From Rhodospirillales bacterium (GTDB lineage Bacteria > Pseudomonadota > Alphaproteobacteria > Rhodospirillales > Magnetospirillaceae): DNA of 15,927 bases. Position numbers and translations under genes: made by a program. Below the pieces are notes generated by a model that did no database searches, was not told the origin of the DNA, and saw nothing but the letters and a program-made list of their open reading frames with translations. The DNA is taken from assembly GCA_030040955.1 (NCBI GenBank), contig JASHSH010000254.1, positions 1 through 15,927 of the forward strand, read 5' to 3'. Shown here piece after piece: positions 6,891-15,239 of the stretch (the first letter of the stretch is position 1; each line of letters starts with the position of its first letter).

Positions 6891-8093
6891 CTACGCCGCC
6901 GTCACGGTGCCGCCGGCGATCAGCGCGTCGATCTCCACCGCGCCGAGTCCGCATTCTGTCAGGATCTCGCGGCTGTGCTCGCCCAGGCGCGGCGCCTCGC
7001 GGCGCAATCCCGTCTTGGCGCCGGACATTTCGAGCGGCAGACGCGGCAGGCTCGCCCGTGCGCCGCCGGGCAGTTCTACCTCGACCAATCCACCACCCTC
7101 CGCCAACTGCGGGTCGGCGGGCAGATCCTCGATCCGCGCGACGGGTGCGCAAGGCACATTGGCCGCGCGCAGGCGCTCGATCAACTCGGCGCGCGGGAGG
7201 CGGGAGACGATCTCCGCGATGATCGGCGCGAACCAGGAATTCGCCGCGGCGCGGCTGGCATTGGTGGCGAGGCGTGGATCCGCAAGCAAGTCGGGCCGGG
7301 CGAAGGCTTCGCAGAATCGCGCCCATTGCGCATCGGAGGTCACGGCGATGAACACGAGCTCGCCGTCGGCGGCGCGGAACGGCTGGTAGATTCCCCACAC
7401 GCCGCGGCGCGCCGGCATCGGCGGCACGGTCTCGCCCAGGATGGCTCCCGCGGCCATGTGCTGTCCCATCAGGAACACCGAGGACTCGAACAGGGCGCTG
7501 CGCACCAACTGGCCGCGCCCGGTGCGGTCGCGCTCGCGCAGCGCGGCGAGGATGCCGACCACGCCGAACATGCCGCCCATGATATCGACGATGGACGCGC
7601 CGGCGCGCATCGGCTGACCGGGCGGGCCGGTCATGTAGGCGAGACCGCTGCGGTACTGCACGACCTCGTCCAGCGCGGGGTCGTCCGCGTTCGGGCCGGC
7701 CAGAAATCCCTTCAATTCGCAGTAAATCAATCTTTGGTTGTTGGCGGCGAGCGCATCATAGTCGCAGCCCAGCCGCCGCATCGTTTCGGGTGCGAAATTC
7801 TCGACGATCACGTCGGCGCGGAGCGCGAGCCTGTGCGCCACCTCCTTGCCCGCCGCCCGCTTGAGGTCGACCGCGAGGCTGCGTTTGTTACGGTTGTAGA
7901 AGCCGAAGAAGCCAGCCGCGAAGCCGGTAAGCGTGCGCGTGGGATCGCCGCGCGGCGCCGGCTCGACCTTGATCACGTCGGCGCCGAGATCGGCGAGCAC
8001 CAGACCCGCGCTCGGTCCCATCACCGTCTGGGTGAACTCCAGCACCCGCAGCCCGGCAAGCGGCGCGGGGCCCGCTTCGTTCCGCTCGTTCAT
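6891..8093 (-). CDS. CaiB/BaiF (family III) CoA-transferase
   Basis: Transfers CoA from an acyl-CoA donor to a carboxylic acid through a covalent aspartyl intermediate. The 400 residues match family length. The N-terminal part reads LAGLRVLEFTQTVMGPSAGLVLADLGADVIKVEP, followed by FYNRNKRSLAVDLK and ADVIVENF, all family III hallmarks. The likely catalytic Asp is residue 142 in PALDEVVQ, followed by GLAYMTGPPGQPMRAG. This LDEVVQ form, with ELKGFLAGP before it, differs from the more common YDxxxQ form seen in the second CoA-transferase here, so the two belong to different subfamilies. The start is 6 nt after the stop of the lyase-like gene, so they form one operon. Substrate is unknown; an organic acid that becomes the substrate of the neighbouring lyase is the natural guess. 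Confidence 0.9.
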   Translation of the reverse strand: MNERNEAGPAPLAGLRVLEFTQTVMGPSAGLVLADLGADVIKVEPAPRGDPTRTLTGFAAGFFGFYNRNKRSLAVDLKRAAGKEVAHRLALRADVIVENFAPETMRRLGCDYDALAANNQRLIYCELKGFLAGPNADDPALDEVVQYRSGLAYMTGPPGQPMRAGASIVDIMGGMFGVVGILAALRERDRTGRGQLVRSALFESSVFLMGQHMAAGAILGETVPPMPARRGVWGIYQPFRAADGELVFIAVTSDAQWARFCEAFARPDLLADPRLATNASRAAANSWFAPIIAEIVSRLPRAELIERLRAANVPCAPVARIEDLPADPQLAEGGGLVEVELPGGARASLPRLPLEMSGAKTGLRREAPRLGEHSREILTECGLGAVEIDALIAGGTVTAA

Positions 8094-8099
8094 TCCGAC

Positions 8100-9056
8100 T
8101 CAGGCCGGCGCGCGGAACCGGCGCAGCGAGCCGCCGCGCATCACCGACCCGGGCAGCGGATGACCGACGATCTCCTCGGCGAGCTGGGCCGCGTCGATCA
8201 GCCGTTCCAGATCGATGCCGGTGCGGATGCCCATCTCCTCGCACAGGAACACCAGGTCCTCGGTGCATACGTTGCCGGCCGCACCCTTGTGGCCGGCAAA
8301 GGGGCAGCCGCCGAGACCGGCAACCGACGAATCGAAGCTGTCGATTCCCATCTCCAGCCCGGCATAGGCATTGGCGAGGCCGAGCCCGCGGGTGTCGTGC
8401 AGATGCAGGCTGATCCGGTGGGTCGGCCACCGCTCGCGCACCGCGCCGACCACCCGCTTGATCGAGCGCGGCGTCGCCCAGGCCATGGTGTCGGCGAGCG
8501 AAATCGTCTCGACCGCGACGCCTTCCTCGGCGACCAGATCGATGCCGTCGCGCACGGTCTCCAGCACGGATTCCAATGCGATGTCGCCGGCGAAATTGCA
8601 GCCGAACGCCGCCATCACCAGGATCCGCTCGACCGGGATGCCGTGGCGGCGATAGACGCCGATCTGCGCCCTCTGCTCGCGCAGGTTGTCGGCGATGGTG
8701 CGGTTCTGGTTGCGCATCAGGAATGGCTCGGAGGCCGACAGCACGATCATCCCGGCGAGCGAAAGCGTCTCGCCGTGGCCGAGTGCGCGTTGCAGCCCCT
8801 TCTCGTTTAGCCACAGCGCCCGGTAGCGCAGGCCCGGACGCGGGCGCAGCGCATCCACCACCGCATCGGCGTCCGCCATGCCCGGAACCCGGGCGGGATT
8901 GACGAAGGAGCAGACCTGAATCGAGCCCAGGCCGGTCGCGGACAGCGCCTCGATCAGCTCGACCTTGCGCGAAGTCGCGATCGGGCCGGGCTCAATTTGG
9001 AAACCTTCGCGCGGGCCCTCCTCGAATATCTCGACCGCGCGCGGCAGATCGCTCAC
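8100..9056 (-). CDS. HMG-CoA lyase-like enzyme (DRE-TIM metallolyase family)
   Basis: Predicted cleavage of a 3-hydroxy-3-methyl acyl-CoA into acetyl-CoA plus a keto product; canonical members make acetoacetate from HMG-CoA. The 318 residues show GPREGFQIE at 14-22, the metal-binding HLHDTRG (His218, His220), and the lyase signature SVAGLGGCPFA with the catalytic Cys at 251, then GNVCTEDLV. Classical HMG-CoA lyases have Asp (human Asp42) where this protein has Glu17 in the RDGLQ-like motif, so the exact substrate is open. The start is a GTG overlapping the stop of the transporter gene (GTGA), which gives VSDLPRAVEIFEEGPREG; no ATG fits before the conserved motif. Translational coupling to the transporter and to the CoA-transferase behind it supports one catabolic unit. 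Confidence 0.85.
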   Translation of the reverse strand: MSDLPRAVEIFEEGPREGFQIEPGPIATSRKVELIEALSATGLGSIQVCSFVNPARVPGMADADAVVDALRPRPGLRYRALWLNEKGLQRALGHGETLSLAGMIVLSASEPFLMRNQNRTIADNLREQRAQIGVYRRHGIPVERILVMAAFGCNFAGDIALESVLETVRDGIDLVAEEGVAVETISLADTMAWATPRSIKRVVGAVRERWPTHRISLHLHDTRGLGLANAYAGLEMGIDSFDSSVAGLGGCPFAGHKGAAGNVCTEDLVFLCEEMGIRTGIDLERLIDAAQLAEEIVGHPLPGSVMRGGSLRRFRAPA

Positions 9057-10438
9057 GGCGCCACCGCTTCGAGGCGCAGGCGCGAGGTGCGCGGACCGCC
9101 GAGTCCGACCACCAGCGCCACCCCCACCATGCAGGCGGCGATGAAGATGAACACGCCGCCGGTGCCGTAGACGCGGAGGCAGAAGGCGATGACGAAGCTC
9201 ACGAACACCGCCGAGACGCGGCTCCAGGAATAGACGAACCCGACCGCCTGCGCGCGGATGCGCGTGGGGTACAGCTCGGTCTGGTATGCATGGAACGAGA
9301 ACGACATCCAGTTGTTCGACATGGTGATCAGGATGCCGAATACAATGATGCCGAACGCCGTGGTCTGCTGCGAGAATAGCAGGCCGAAGACGGCGATGCA
9401 CAGCGCCGCCAGCGCGATCTGCCACTTGCGCTCGAACCGGTCGGCGACGCGGGTGGCGATCAGCGGCGAGATCGGGTTGGCGATGGCGATGATGAACGTG
9501 TATTCGAGCGACCTGGTCTCGCCGATCCCGTTGGCGATCAGCAAGGTCGGCACCCAGGCGGCGAAGCCGTAATAGCCCACGGTCTGCAACAGGTTGAACA
9601 GCGACATCACGATGGTGCGGGTGCGGTAGGGCCAGCGCCACATCTCGAACCACGAGCCGCGCATGCCCTCGCTTTCGCCCGCCACCGTCATCGGCGCCGG
9701 CAGCTTCTCCCCGGTCTCCTGCTCGATGTTCCGCTCGATGCCGGAGAGAAGGCGATCCGCCTCCTCGGCGTGCCCGTGCTGGGCGAGCCAGCGCGGGGAT
9801 TCGGGCAGGCCGAGACGGATCCACCAGATCGCGAGCGCGCCGGTCGCCCCCAAGATCACCACCCAGCGCCAGCCGTCGAGGCCGAGGAAGTTCACCGGCA
9901 GAAGCAGCCAGCACAGCAGCGCGGCCAGCGGAACGGCGAGGAACAGGATGAATTGATTGTAGGCGAAGGCTTCGCCGCGGCGATCCTTGGGCGTCATCTC
10001 GGAGACGTAGGTATCGAGGTTCACGAGCTCGACCCCGATGCCGATGCTGGCGATGAAGCGCCACAGATCGATGCTGGCCGCGTCGCTCTGGAAGGCGAGC
10101 ACCAGCGTGCCGGCCGAATACCAGAGCAGGGACCAGGTGAAGATGGTGCGCCGGCCGAACCGGTCGGACAGCCAGCTCACCAGCAGCGTGCCGACGAACA
10201 GTCCGGCGAAGGTGGCGGAGACGAAGCTCGCGAAGCCGGAGAAGCCGAAAAAGGCCTTGGTCGTGGCGGTGAAGATGCCGCTTTTCATCAGGCCGGGCGC
10301 GACATAGGCGGTGAAGAACAGGTCGTAGAACTCGAAGCAACCGCCGAGCGAGATCAGCAGCACGAAGCGGCGGATGTCGCGGCCGGCCGGCAGCCGGTCG
10401 AGCCGGGCGGCGATCGTGGTTGCGGACTGCTCGGCCAT
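9053..10438 (-). CDS. Major facilitator superfamily transporter, probably organic-acid uptake
   Basis: Inner-membrane secondary transporter of 461 residues with about 12 hydrophobic segments. The loop 2-3 motif is SDRFGRR at 91-97. PESPRWL at 212-218 begins the large central cytoplasmic loop, and ELYPTRIRAQAVGF at 388-401 is typical of the sugar-porter/metabolite-H+-symporter side of the superfamily. The first membrane segment carries FEFYDLFFTAYVAP, with acidic residues that could couple to protons. The chosen ATG has GGGAGGA about 5 nt upstream; the longer in-frame reading extends into the pyc promoter and is rejected. The gene heads the leftward operon and is coupled to the lyase-like gene by GTGA. 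Its substrate is probably the acid that the downstream CoA-transferase activates (inference from context). Confidence 0.88.
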   Translation of the reverse strand: MAEQSATTIAARLDRLPAGRDIRRFVLLISLGGCFEFYDLFFTAYVAPGLMKSGIFTATTKAFFGFSGFASFVSATFAGLFVGTLLVSWLSDRFGRRTIFTWSLLWYSAGTLVLAFQSDAASIDLWRFIASIGIGVELVNLDTYVSEMTPKDRRGEAFAYNQFILFLAVPLAALLCWLLLPVNFLGLDGWRWVVILGATGALAIWWIRLGLPESPRWLAQHGHAEEADRLLSGIERNIEQETGEKLPAPMTVAGESEGMRGSWFEMWRWPYRTRTIVMSLFNLLQTVGYYGFAAWVPTLLIANGIGETRSLEYTFIIAIANPISPLIATRVADRFERKWQIALAALCIAVFGLLFSQQTTAFGIIVFGILITMSNNWMSFSFHAYQTELYPTRIRAQAVGFVYSWSRVSAVFVSFVIAFCLRVYGTGGVFIFIAACMVGVALVVGLGGPRTSRLRLEAVAP

Positions 10439-10533
10439 CTCGTTCCTCCCGGATATTTCGTTCTGGCGACGGTTTCGTCGAGACTCCTCCAAGGCGTGCG
10501 GACTGGCAACCCATTCCTGCGTCCCGCTAGTGC

Positions 10534-10589
10534 TTGGCAGTCTTATGTTGCAGTGCAATACTGTCATCCACGACGCCAGGGGAGCCGCC
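10534..10589 (+). promoter_or_regulatory. pyc: Sigma70-type promoter of pyc with a dyad over the -10 box, plus ribosome binding site
   Basis: TTGGCA (10534-10539) and AATACT (10557-10562) are separated by exactly 17 nt, giving 5/6 and 4/6 matches to the consensus. Transcription would start near 10569, leaving a leader of about 20 nt that holds AGGGGAG (10578-10584), 5 nt before the pyc ATG. A dyad TTGCA-G-TGCAA (10548-10558) overlaps the spacer and the first bases of the -10 box, a good position for a repressor. The rest of the divergent gap (10439-10533) must carry the transporter promoter, but I see no convincing boxes there. Confidence 0.65.
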
Positions 10590-13500
10590 ATGAGCCAGCG
10601 GGCGCCACGCCAGACTCCGAAGAAGATCAATAAGCTGCTTGTCGCCAACCGGAGCGAGATCGCGATCCGCGTCTTTCGCGCCGCAGCGGAAATGGGCATC
10701 GGCACGGTCGCCATCTATTCGCGCGAAGACCGCTATGCGCTGCATCGTTTCAAGGCCGACGAAGCCTATCTGATCGGCCAGGGCAAGGGCCCGATCGAGG
10801 CCTATCTCGACATCCCTACGATCATCCGCGTCGCCCGCCAGGCGCAGGTCGACGCGATACATCCGGGCTACGGGTTCCTGGCCGAGAATCCTGCCTTCGC
10901 CGAGGCCTGCGCCGAGGCGGGCATCCTGTTCATCGGACCCACGCCCGAGATGATGCGCGTGCTCGGCAACAAGGTGGAGGCGCGCGCGATGGCGGTTGCC
11001 GCCGGCGTGCCCGTGATGCCGGCGACCGAGGCGCTGCCCGAGGATACCAAGGCCGCGGTCGAGGCCGCGGGCGCGATCGGCTTCCCGGTGATGCTCAAGG
11101 CGAGCTGGGGCGGCGGCGGGCGCGGGATGCGCATCGTCAATTCGGCCGCCGAGATGCCCGATCTCATGCTGGCGGCGCGGCGCGAGGCCAAGGCCGCGTT
11201 CGGCAACGACGAGGTCTATGTCGAGAAACTGGTGGTGCGCGCGCGCCATGTCGAGGCGCAAATTCTTGGCGACCGGCACGGCAACCTGGTCCACCTGTTC
11301 GAGCGCGACTGCTCGGTGCAGCGGCGCAATCAGAAGGTCGTCGAGCGCGCGCCCGCGCCCTACATGACGCCGGAGCGGCGCGCGGAGCTGTGCGGCGCCG
11401 CGCTGCGCCTGGGCAAGCGCGTCGGCTACCTCAACGCCGGCACGGTCGAATTCCTGATGGATGCCGACAGCGGCAAGATCTACTTCATCGAGGTCAATCC
11501 GCGCGTCCAGGTCGAGCACACGGTGACCGAGATGGTCACCGGCATCGACATCGTGAAGGCGCAGATCCGCATCGCCGAGGGCGCGCGCATCGGCGAGCCG
11601 GAATCGGGCGTGCCGGCGCAGGATGGCATCCGGCTCAACGGCAACGCCGTCCAGTGCCGCATCACCACCGAGGACCCGAACAACAATTTCATCCCCGACT
11701 ACGGCCGGCTCACCGCCTATCGCGGCGCCAACGGGTTCGGCATCCGGCTCGACGGCGGCACCGCCTATTCGGGCGCGCTGGTCACCCGCTATTACGACTC
11801 GCTTCTCGAGAAGGTGACCGCCTGGGCGCCGACCGCGGAGGAGGCGATCCATCGCCTCGACCGCGCGCTGCGCGAGTTCCGCATCGCCGGCGTCGCCACC
11901 AACCTCACCTTTCTGGAATCGGTGCTGGCGCACCCGACCTTCCGCTCGGCGACCTACACCACCCGCTTCATCGACACCACGCCCGAGCTGTTCCACGCCA
12001 CGCCCCGGCGTGACCGCGCCACCCGCCTGCTCGGCTTCATCGGCGAGGTGATCGTCAACGGCAATGCCGAGGTCAAGGGCCGGGCCCGGCCGCGCGTGCT
12101 GCGCTCGCCGCGCCGTCCCGAGAACCTGCCCTACGCGGTGCCGCCGGGTACCCGCCAATTGCTCGACGAGCTGGGCCCGACCGGCTTCGCCGAATGGATG
12201 CGGAAGCAACAGCGCGTGCTGGTCACCGACACCACCTTCCGCGACGCGCACCAGTCGCTGCTTGCCACCCGCATGCGCGAACGCGACATGCTGCAAATCG
12301 CGCCGGCCTATGCGCGGCTGCTCTCCGGCCTGTTCTCGGTCGAATGCTGGGGCGGCGCGACCTTCGACGTGGCGATGCGGTTCCTCCACGAGGACCCGTG
12401 GGAGCGGCTCGCGCGCTTCCGCGAGGCGATGCCGAACCTGCTGCTCCAGATGCTGCTGCGCGCGTCCAACGCGGTCGGCTACACCAACTATCCGGACAAT
12501 GTGGTGAAGTTCTTCGTCGAGCGCGCCGCCGCGGTCGGGGTCGATCTGTTCCGGGTGTTCGATTCGCTCAACTGGGTCGAGAATATGCGGGTTGCCATCG
12601 ACGCGGTGCGCGACGCGGGCAAGCTGTGCGAAGCGGCGATCTGCTATACCGGCGACCTCGCCGATCCCAACCGGCCGAAATACGACCTCAAATACTATGT
12701 GACGCTGGCCCGCGAGCTGGAGGCGGCCGGGGCGCATATCCTCGGCATCAAGGACATGGCCGGCCTGTGCAAGCCGCTGGCGGCCAAGATGCTGGTCTCC
12801 GCGCTCAAGCAGGAGATCGGCATTCCGATCCACTTCCATACCCACGACACCAGCGGCATCGCGGCGGCCTCGGTGCTGGCCGCGGTCGATGCCGGCGTGG
12901 ACGCCGTCGACGCGGCGATGGATTCGATGAGCGGCTGCACCTCGCAGCCCAGCCTGGGCTCGATCTGCGCGGCGCTGCGCTACGGGCGCCGCGATCCCGA
13001 CCTCGATCCGCAGGCGCTGGCCCAGATCGACCGCTACTGGGCCGAGGTGCGCGACAATTACGTCGCCTTCGAGAGCGACGTGCGCCCCGGCAGCTCCGAC
13101 GTCTATCGCCACGAGATGCCGGGCGGCCAGTACACCAACCTGCTGGAACAGGCGCGCGCGCTCGGCATCGAGGACCGTTGGAGCGAGGTGTGCGGGCGTT
13201 ACGCCGACGTGAACCGGATGTTCGGCGATATCGTCAAGGTCACGCCGACCTCGAAGGTGGTCGGCGACATGGCCTTGCTGATGGTCACCAGCGGGCTGAC
13301 CTCGCAGGATGTGGCGAATCCGGGCAAGGAGATCAATTTTCCCGAATCGGTGGTCTCGCTGTTCCGCGGCGATATCGGCCAGCCGCCCGGCGGCTTTCCC
13401 GCCCAGCTTCAGCGCAAGGTTCTGAAGGGGGCGCCGCCGCTGTCCGACCGGCCGGGCGCCGTGCTTCCGCCGGTCGATCTGGAGAAGGAGCGCGAGGCCG

Positions 13501-14060
13501 CGGCGCGCAAGGTGGGCCGCCAGGTCGACGACAACGATCTCGCTTCCTGGCTGATGTATCCCAAGGTGTTCGCGGAGTTTGCGGCGCGTCGCCGCGTCCA
13601 TGGCGATGTCTCGGTCCTGCCGACGCCGGTGTTCCTCTACGGCATGCAGCCGAACGACGAGATCGCGGTCGACATCGAGAAGGGCAAGACGCTGCTGATC
13701 CGCTATCTGGCCACCAGCGACGCCGATGAGGCCGGCCAGCGTACCGTGTTCTTCGAGCTGAACGGCCAGCCGCGCACGGTCAAGGTGGCCGACCGCGCCA
13801 TCGCGCCATCGCGCCCCCCGCATCCGAAGGCCGAGGAGGGCAATCCCAAGCATGTGGGGGCGCCGATGCCGGGTGTGGTTACCGCGGTCCTGGTCCAGTC
13901 GGGGCAGAAGGTGGAGCGCGGCGACGCCCTGGTCGCGCTGGAGGCGATGAAGATGGAGACCACCATCTTCGCCGAGCGCGCGGCGACGGTGGAAAAGGTG
14001 GTCGCCGCGGCCGGCAGCCAGGTCGATACCAAGGACCTGCTGATTCAGTTCGCGGCCTAG
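10590..14060 (+). CDS. pyc: Pyruvate carboxylase
   Basis: Biotin enzyme making oxaloacetate from pyruvate, bicarbonate and ATP. The 1156 residues and domain order fit single-chain pyruvate carboxylase. Biotin carboxylase comes first: LLVANRSEIAIRVFRA from 16, HPGYGFLAEN 91-100, GGGGRGM 174-180, EVNPRVQVEHTVTEM 301-315. Carboxyltransferase follows: TTFRDAHQSLLATRMR from about 548, ECWGGATFDVAMRFLHEDPWERL, GIKDMAGL with the probable carbamylated Lys721, and HTHDTSG with metal-binding His750/752. A tetramerisation/allosteric region leads to the C-terminal biotin carrier domain, APMPGVV then EAMKMET with biotinyl Lys1121. ATG 10590 has a good ribosome binding site and begins the conserved protein; the reading frame open upstream crosses the promoter. 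It is read together with the CoA-transferase 45 nt downstream. Confidence 0.97.
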   Translation: MSQRAPRQTPKKINKLLVANRSEIAIRVFRAAAEMGIGTVAIYSREDRYALHRFKADEAYLIGQGKGPIEAYLDIPTIIRVARQAQVDAIHPGYGFLAENPAFAEACAEAGILFIGPTPEMMRVLGNKVEARAMAVAAGVPVMPATEALPEDTKAAVEAAGAIGFPVMLKASWGGGGRGMRIVNSAAEMPDLMLAARREAKAAFGNDEVYVEKLVVRARHVEAQILGDRHGNLVHLFERDCSVQRRNQKVVERAPAPYMTPERRAELCGAALRLGKRVGYLNAGTVEFLMDADSGKIYFIEVNPRVQVEHTVTEMVTGIDIVKAQIRIAEGARIGEPESGVPAQDGIRLNGNAVQCRITTEDPNNNFIPDYGRLTAYRGANGFGIRLDGGTAYSGALVTRYYDSLLEKVTAWAPTAEEAIHRLDRALREFRIAGVATNLTFLESVLAHPTFRSATYTTRFIDTTPELFHATPRRDRATRLLGFIGEVIVNGNAEVKGRARPRVLRSPRRPENLPYAVPPGTRQLLDELGPTGFAEWMRKQQRVLVTDTTFRDAHQSLLATRMRERDMLQIAPAYARLLSGLFSVECWGGATFDVAMRFLHEDPWERLARFREAMPNLLLQMLLRASNAVGYTNYPDNVVKFFVERAAAVGVDLFRVFDSLNWVENMRVAIDAVRDAGKLCEAAICYTGDLADPNRPKYDLKYYVTLARELEAAGAHILGIKDMAGLCKPLAAKMLVSALKQEIGIPIHFHTHDTSGIAAASVLAAVDAGVDAVDAAMDSMSGCTSQPSLGSICAALRYGRRDPDLDPQALAQIDRYWAEVRDNYVAFESDVRPGSSDVYRHEMPGGQYTNLLEQARALGIEDRWSEVCGRYADVNRMFGDIVKVTPTSKVVGDMALLMVTSGLTSQDVANPGKEINFPESVVSLFRGDIGQPPGGFPAQLQRKVLKGAPPLSDRPGAVLPPVDLEKEREAAARKVGRQVDDNDLASWLMYPKVFAEFAARRRVHGDVSVLPTPVFLYGMQPNDEIAVDIEKGKTLLIRYLATSDADEAGQRTVFFELNGQPRTVKVADRAIAPSRPPHPKAEEGNPKHVGAPMPGVVTAVLVQSGQKVERGDALVALEAMKMETTIFAERAATVEKVVAAAGSQVDTKDLLIQFAA

Positions 14061-14065
14061 CCGCG
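14051..14065 (+). other. Hairpin over the pyc stop codon
   Basis: CGCGGC-CTA-GCCGCG is a perfect 6-bp inverted repeat whose 3-nt loop holds the first two bases of the TAG stop. No run of T follows (ATCTTGACCC), so a classical intrinsic terminator is unlikely. It may stabilise the 3' end or tune readthrough into the next gene. A nearly identical element covers the stop codon of that next gene. Confidence 0.4.
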
Positions 14066-14105
14066 ATCTTGACCCGGAGCGCGGTTCGCGCGATCAAACG
14101 GGGCC

Positions 14106-15224
14106 ATGCTTCCCCTGGAAGGAGTGCTCGTCGTCAGCCTGGAGCAGGCGGTGGCCGCGCCGTTGTGCTCCTGCCGCCTGGCCGATGCCGGCGCGCGGGT
14201 GATCAAGGTCGAGCGCGCGGAAGGCGACTTCGCGCGCGGGTTCGACCGCGCGGCGAAGGGCCAGAGCAGCTACTTCGTCTGGCTGAATCGGGGCAAGGAA
14301 TCGATCGTTCTCGACATCAAGAAGGCCGAGGACTCCGCACTGCTCACGCGCATCATCGAGCGCGCCGATGTCTATATCGTCAACCTCGCGGCGGGCGCGG
14401 CCGAACGCGCGGGTCTCGGCGTCGCCGCGATGCGGGCGCGCAATCCCCGCCTGATCGCCTGCTCGATTTCGGGCTATGGCGAAGAAGGCCCGTATCGCGC
14501 GCGCAAGGCCTACGACCTGCTGATCCAGGCCGAGGCGGGACTCGCCTCGATCACCGGCGCGCCCGAGGGGCCGGGCCGCGTCGGAGTCTCGATCGTCGAT
14601 ATCGGCACCGGGCTCAACGCGCACGCTGCGATCCTCCAGGCCTTGTATACGCGCGAGCGCACCGGCGAGGGCGCCGCGATCTCGATCTCGCTGTTCGATT
14701 CCACCGCCGAGCTGATGGCGGTGCCGCTGGTGCAGACGGAGGGCGGCATGCCGCCCCAGCGCGTCGGCCTTCGGCATCCCTCGATCGCGCCTTATGGCGT
14801 GTTCCGCACCGGCGGCGGAGGACAGGTGCTGCTGTCGATCCAGAACGAGCGCGAGTGGCGCACGCTTTGCGCCGCTGTGCTCGGCCGGCCCGAGCTCGCG
14901 ACCGACCCGCGCTTCGCCGACAATCCGGCCCGGGTGCGCAATCGCGACGCGCTGGAAGCGATCATGGAGGCGGTTTTTGCCCCGCTCACGCGCGATGAGG
15001 TGGCGGCTAGGCTCGATGCCGCCGACATCGCTTACGGGATTCTCGGCGCGCCCGAGGATCTCGCGCGGCACCCGCATCTGCGCCGGGTGGCGATTCCGAC
15101 CGAGACCGGTCCGGTCGAGGTGCCCGCACCGCCCGCCCGCCGCGCCGGGATCGAGCCGCACATCGGCCGCGTGCCCCGAATCGGCGAACACACCCAAGCG
15201 ATCCGCAAGGAATTCGCGGCCTAA
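14106..15224 (+). CDS. CaiB/BaiF (family III) CoA-transferase, second subfamily
   Basis: A second acyl-CoA:carboxylate CoA-transferase, 372 residues. The N-terminus LEGVLVVSLEQAVAAPLCSCRLADAGARVIKVER is typical, followed by NRGKESIVLDIK. SISGYGEEGPYRARKAYDLLIQAEAGL contains the expected catalytic Asp137 in the common YDxxxQA form. SISLFDSTAE and the C-terminal GEHTQAIRKEF are also family features. It differs clearly from the leftward CoA-transferase in this window, which has LDEVVQ. It starts 45 nt after the pyc stop with only a weak G-rich stretch before the ATG, so expression probably depends on the pyc transcript. The YDLLIQAEAGL type is shared with enzymes acting on small dicarboxylic acids, but substrate assignment from sequence alone is not safe. 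Confidence 0.9.
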   Translation: MLPLEGVLVVSLEQAVAAPLCSCRLADAGARVIKVERAEGDFARGFDRAAKGQSSYFVWLNRGKESIVLDIKKAEDSALLTRIIERADVYIVNLAAGAAERAGLGVAAMRARNPRLIACSISGYGEEGPYRARKAYDLLIQAEAGLASITGAPEGPGRVGVSIVDIGTGLNAHAAILQALYTRERTGEGAAISISLFDSTAELMAVPLVQTEGGMPPQRVGLRHPSIAPYGVFRTGGGGQVLLSIQNEREWRTLCAAVLGRPELATDPRFADNPARVRNRDALEAIMEAVFAPLTRDEVAARLDAADIAYGILGAPEDLARHPHLRRVAIPTETGPVEVPAPPARRAGIEPHIGRVPRIGEHTQAIRKEFAA

Positions 15225-15229
15225 GCCGC
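15216..15229. other. Hairpin over the CoA-transferase stop codon, between convergent genes
   Basis: GCGGC-CTAA-GCCGC is a 5-bp perfect stem with a 4-nt loop, including the TAA stop. The facing SDR stop codon follows about 11 bp later, so the same hairpin could mark transcript ends from both directions. It lacks a T-run, so a terminator role is only possible, not shown. Confidence 0.35.
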
Positions 15230-15239
15230 CCGGCCGCGC

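Noticed and set aside
5238..8810. 1190-codon plus-strand open frame opposite ribA, ribD, the CoA-transferase and the lyase
   Set aside because: It crosses four real minus-strand genes with clear family motifs and has no domain of its own; a GC-bias artefact.
8100..10514. A transporter-lyase fusion read as one 804-codon frame
   Set aside because: The part before 9056 is an off-frame reading of the transporter gene; the real transporter is in another frame and overlaps the lyase start only by GTGA.
10374..10589. Longer N-terminus for pyruvate carboxylase
   Set aside because: The extension runs through the transporter start region and the pyc promoter and shows no conservation, while ATG 10590 has a good ribosome binding site.
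10527..13853. 1108-codon minus-strand open frame opposite pyc
   Set aside because: pyc is unmistakable on the other strand; the antisense translation is His/Arg/Gly-rich without family features.
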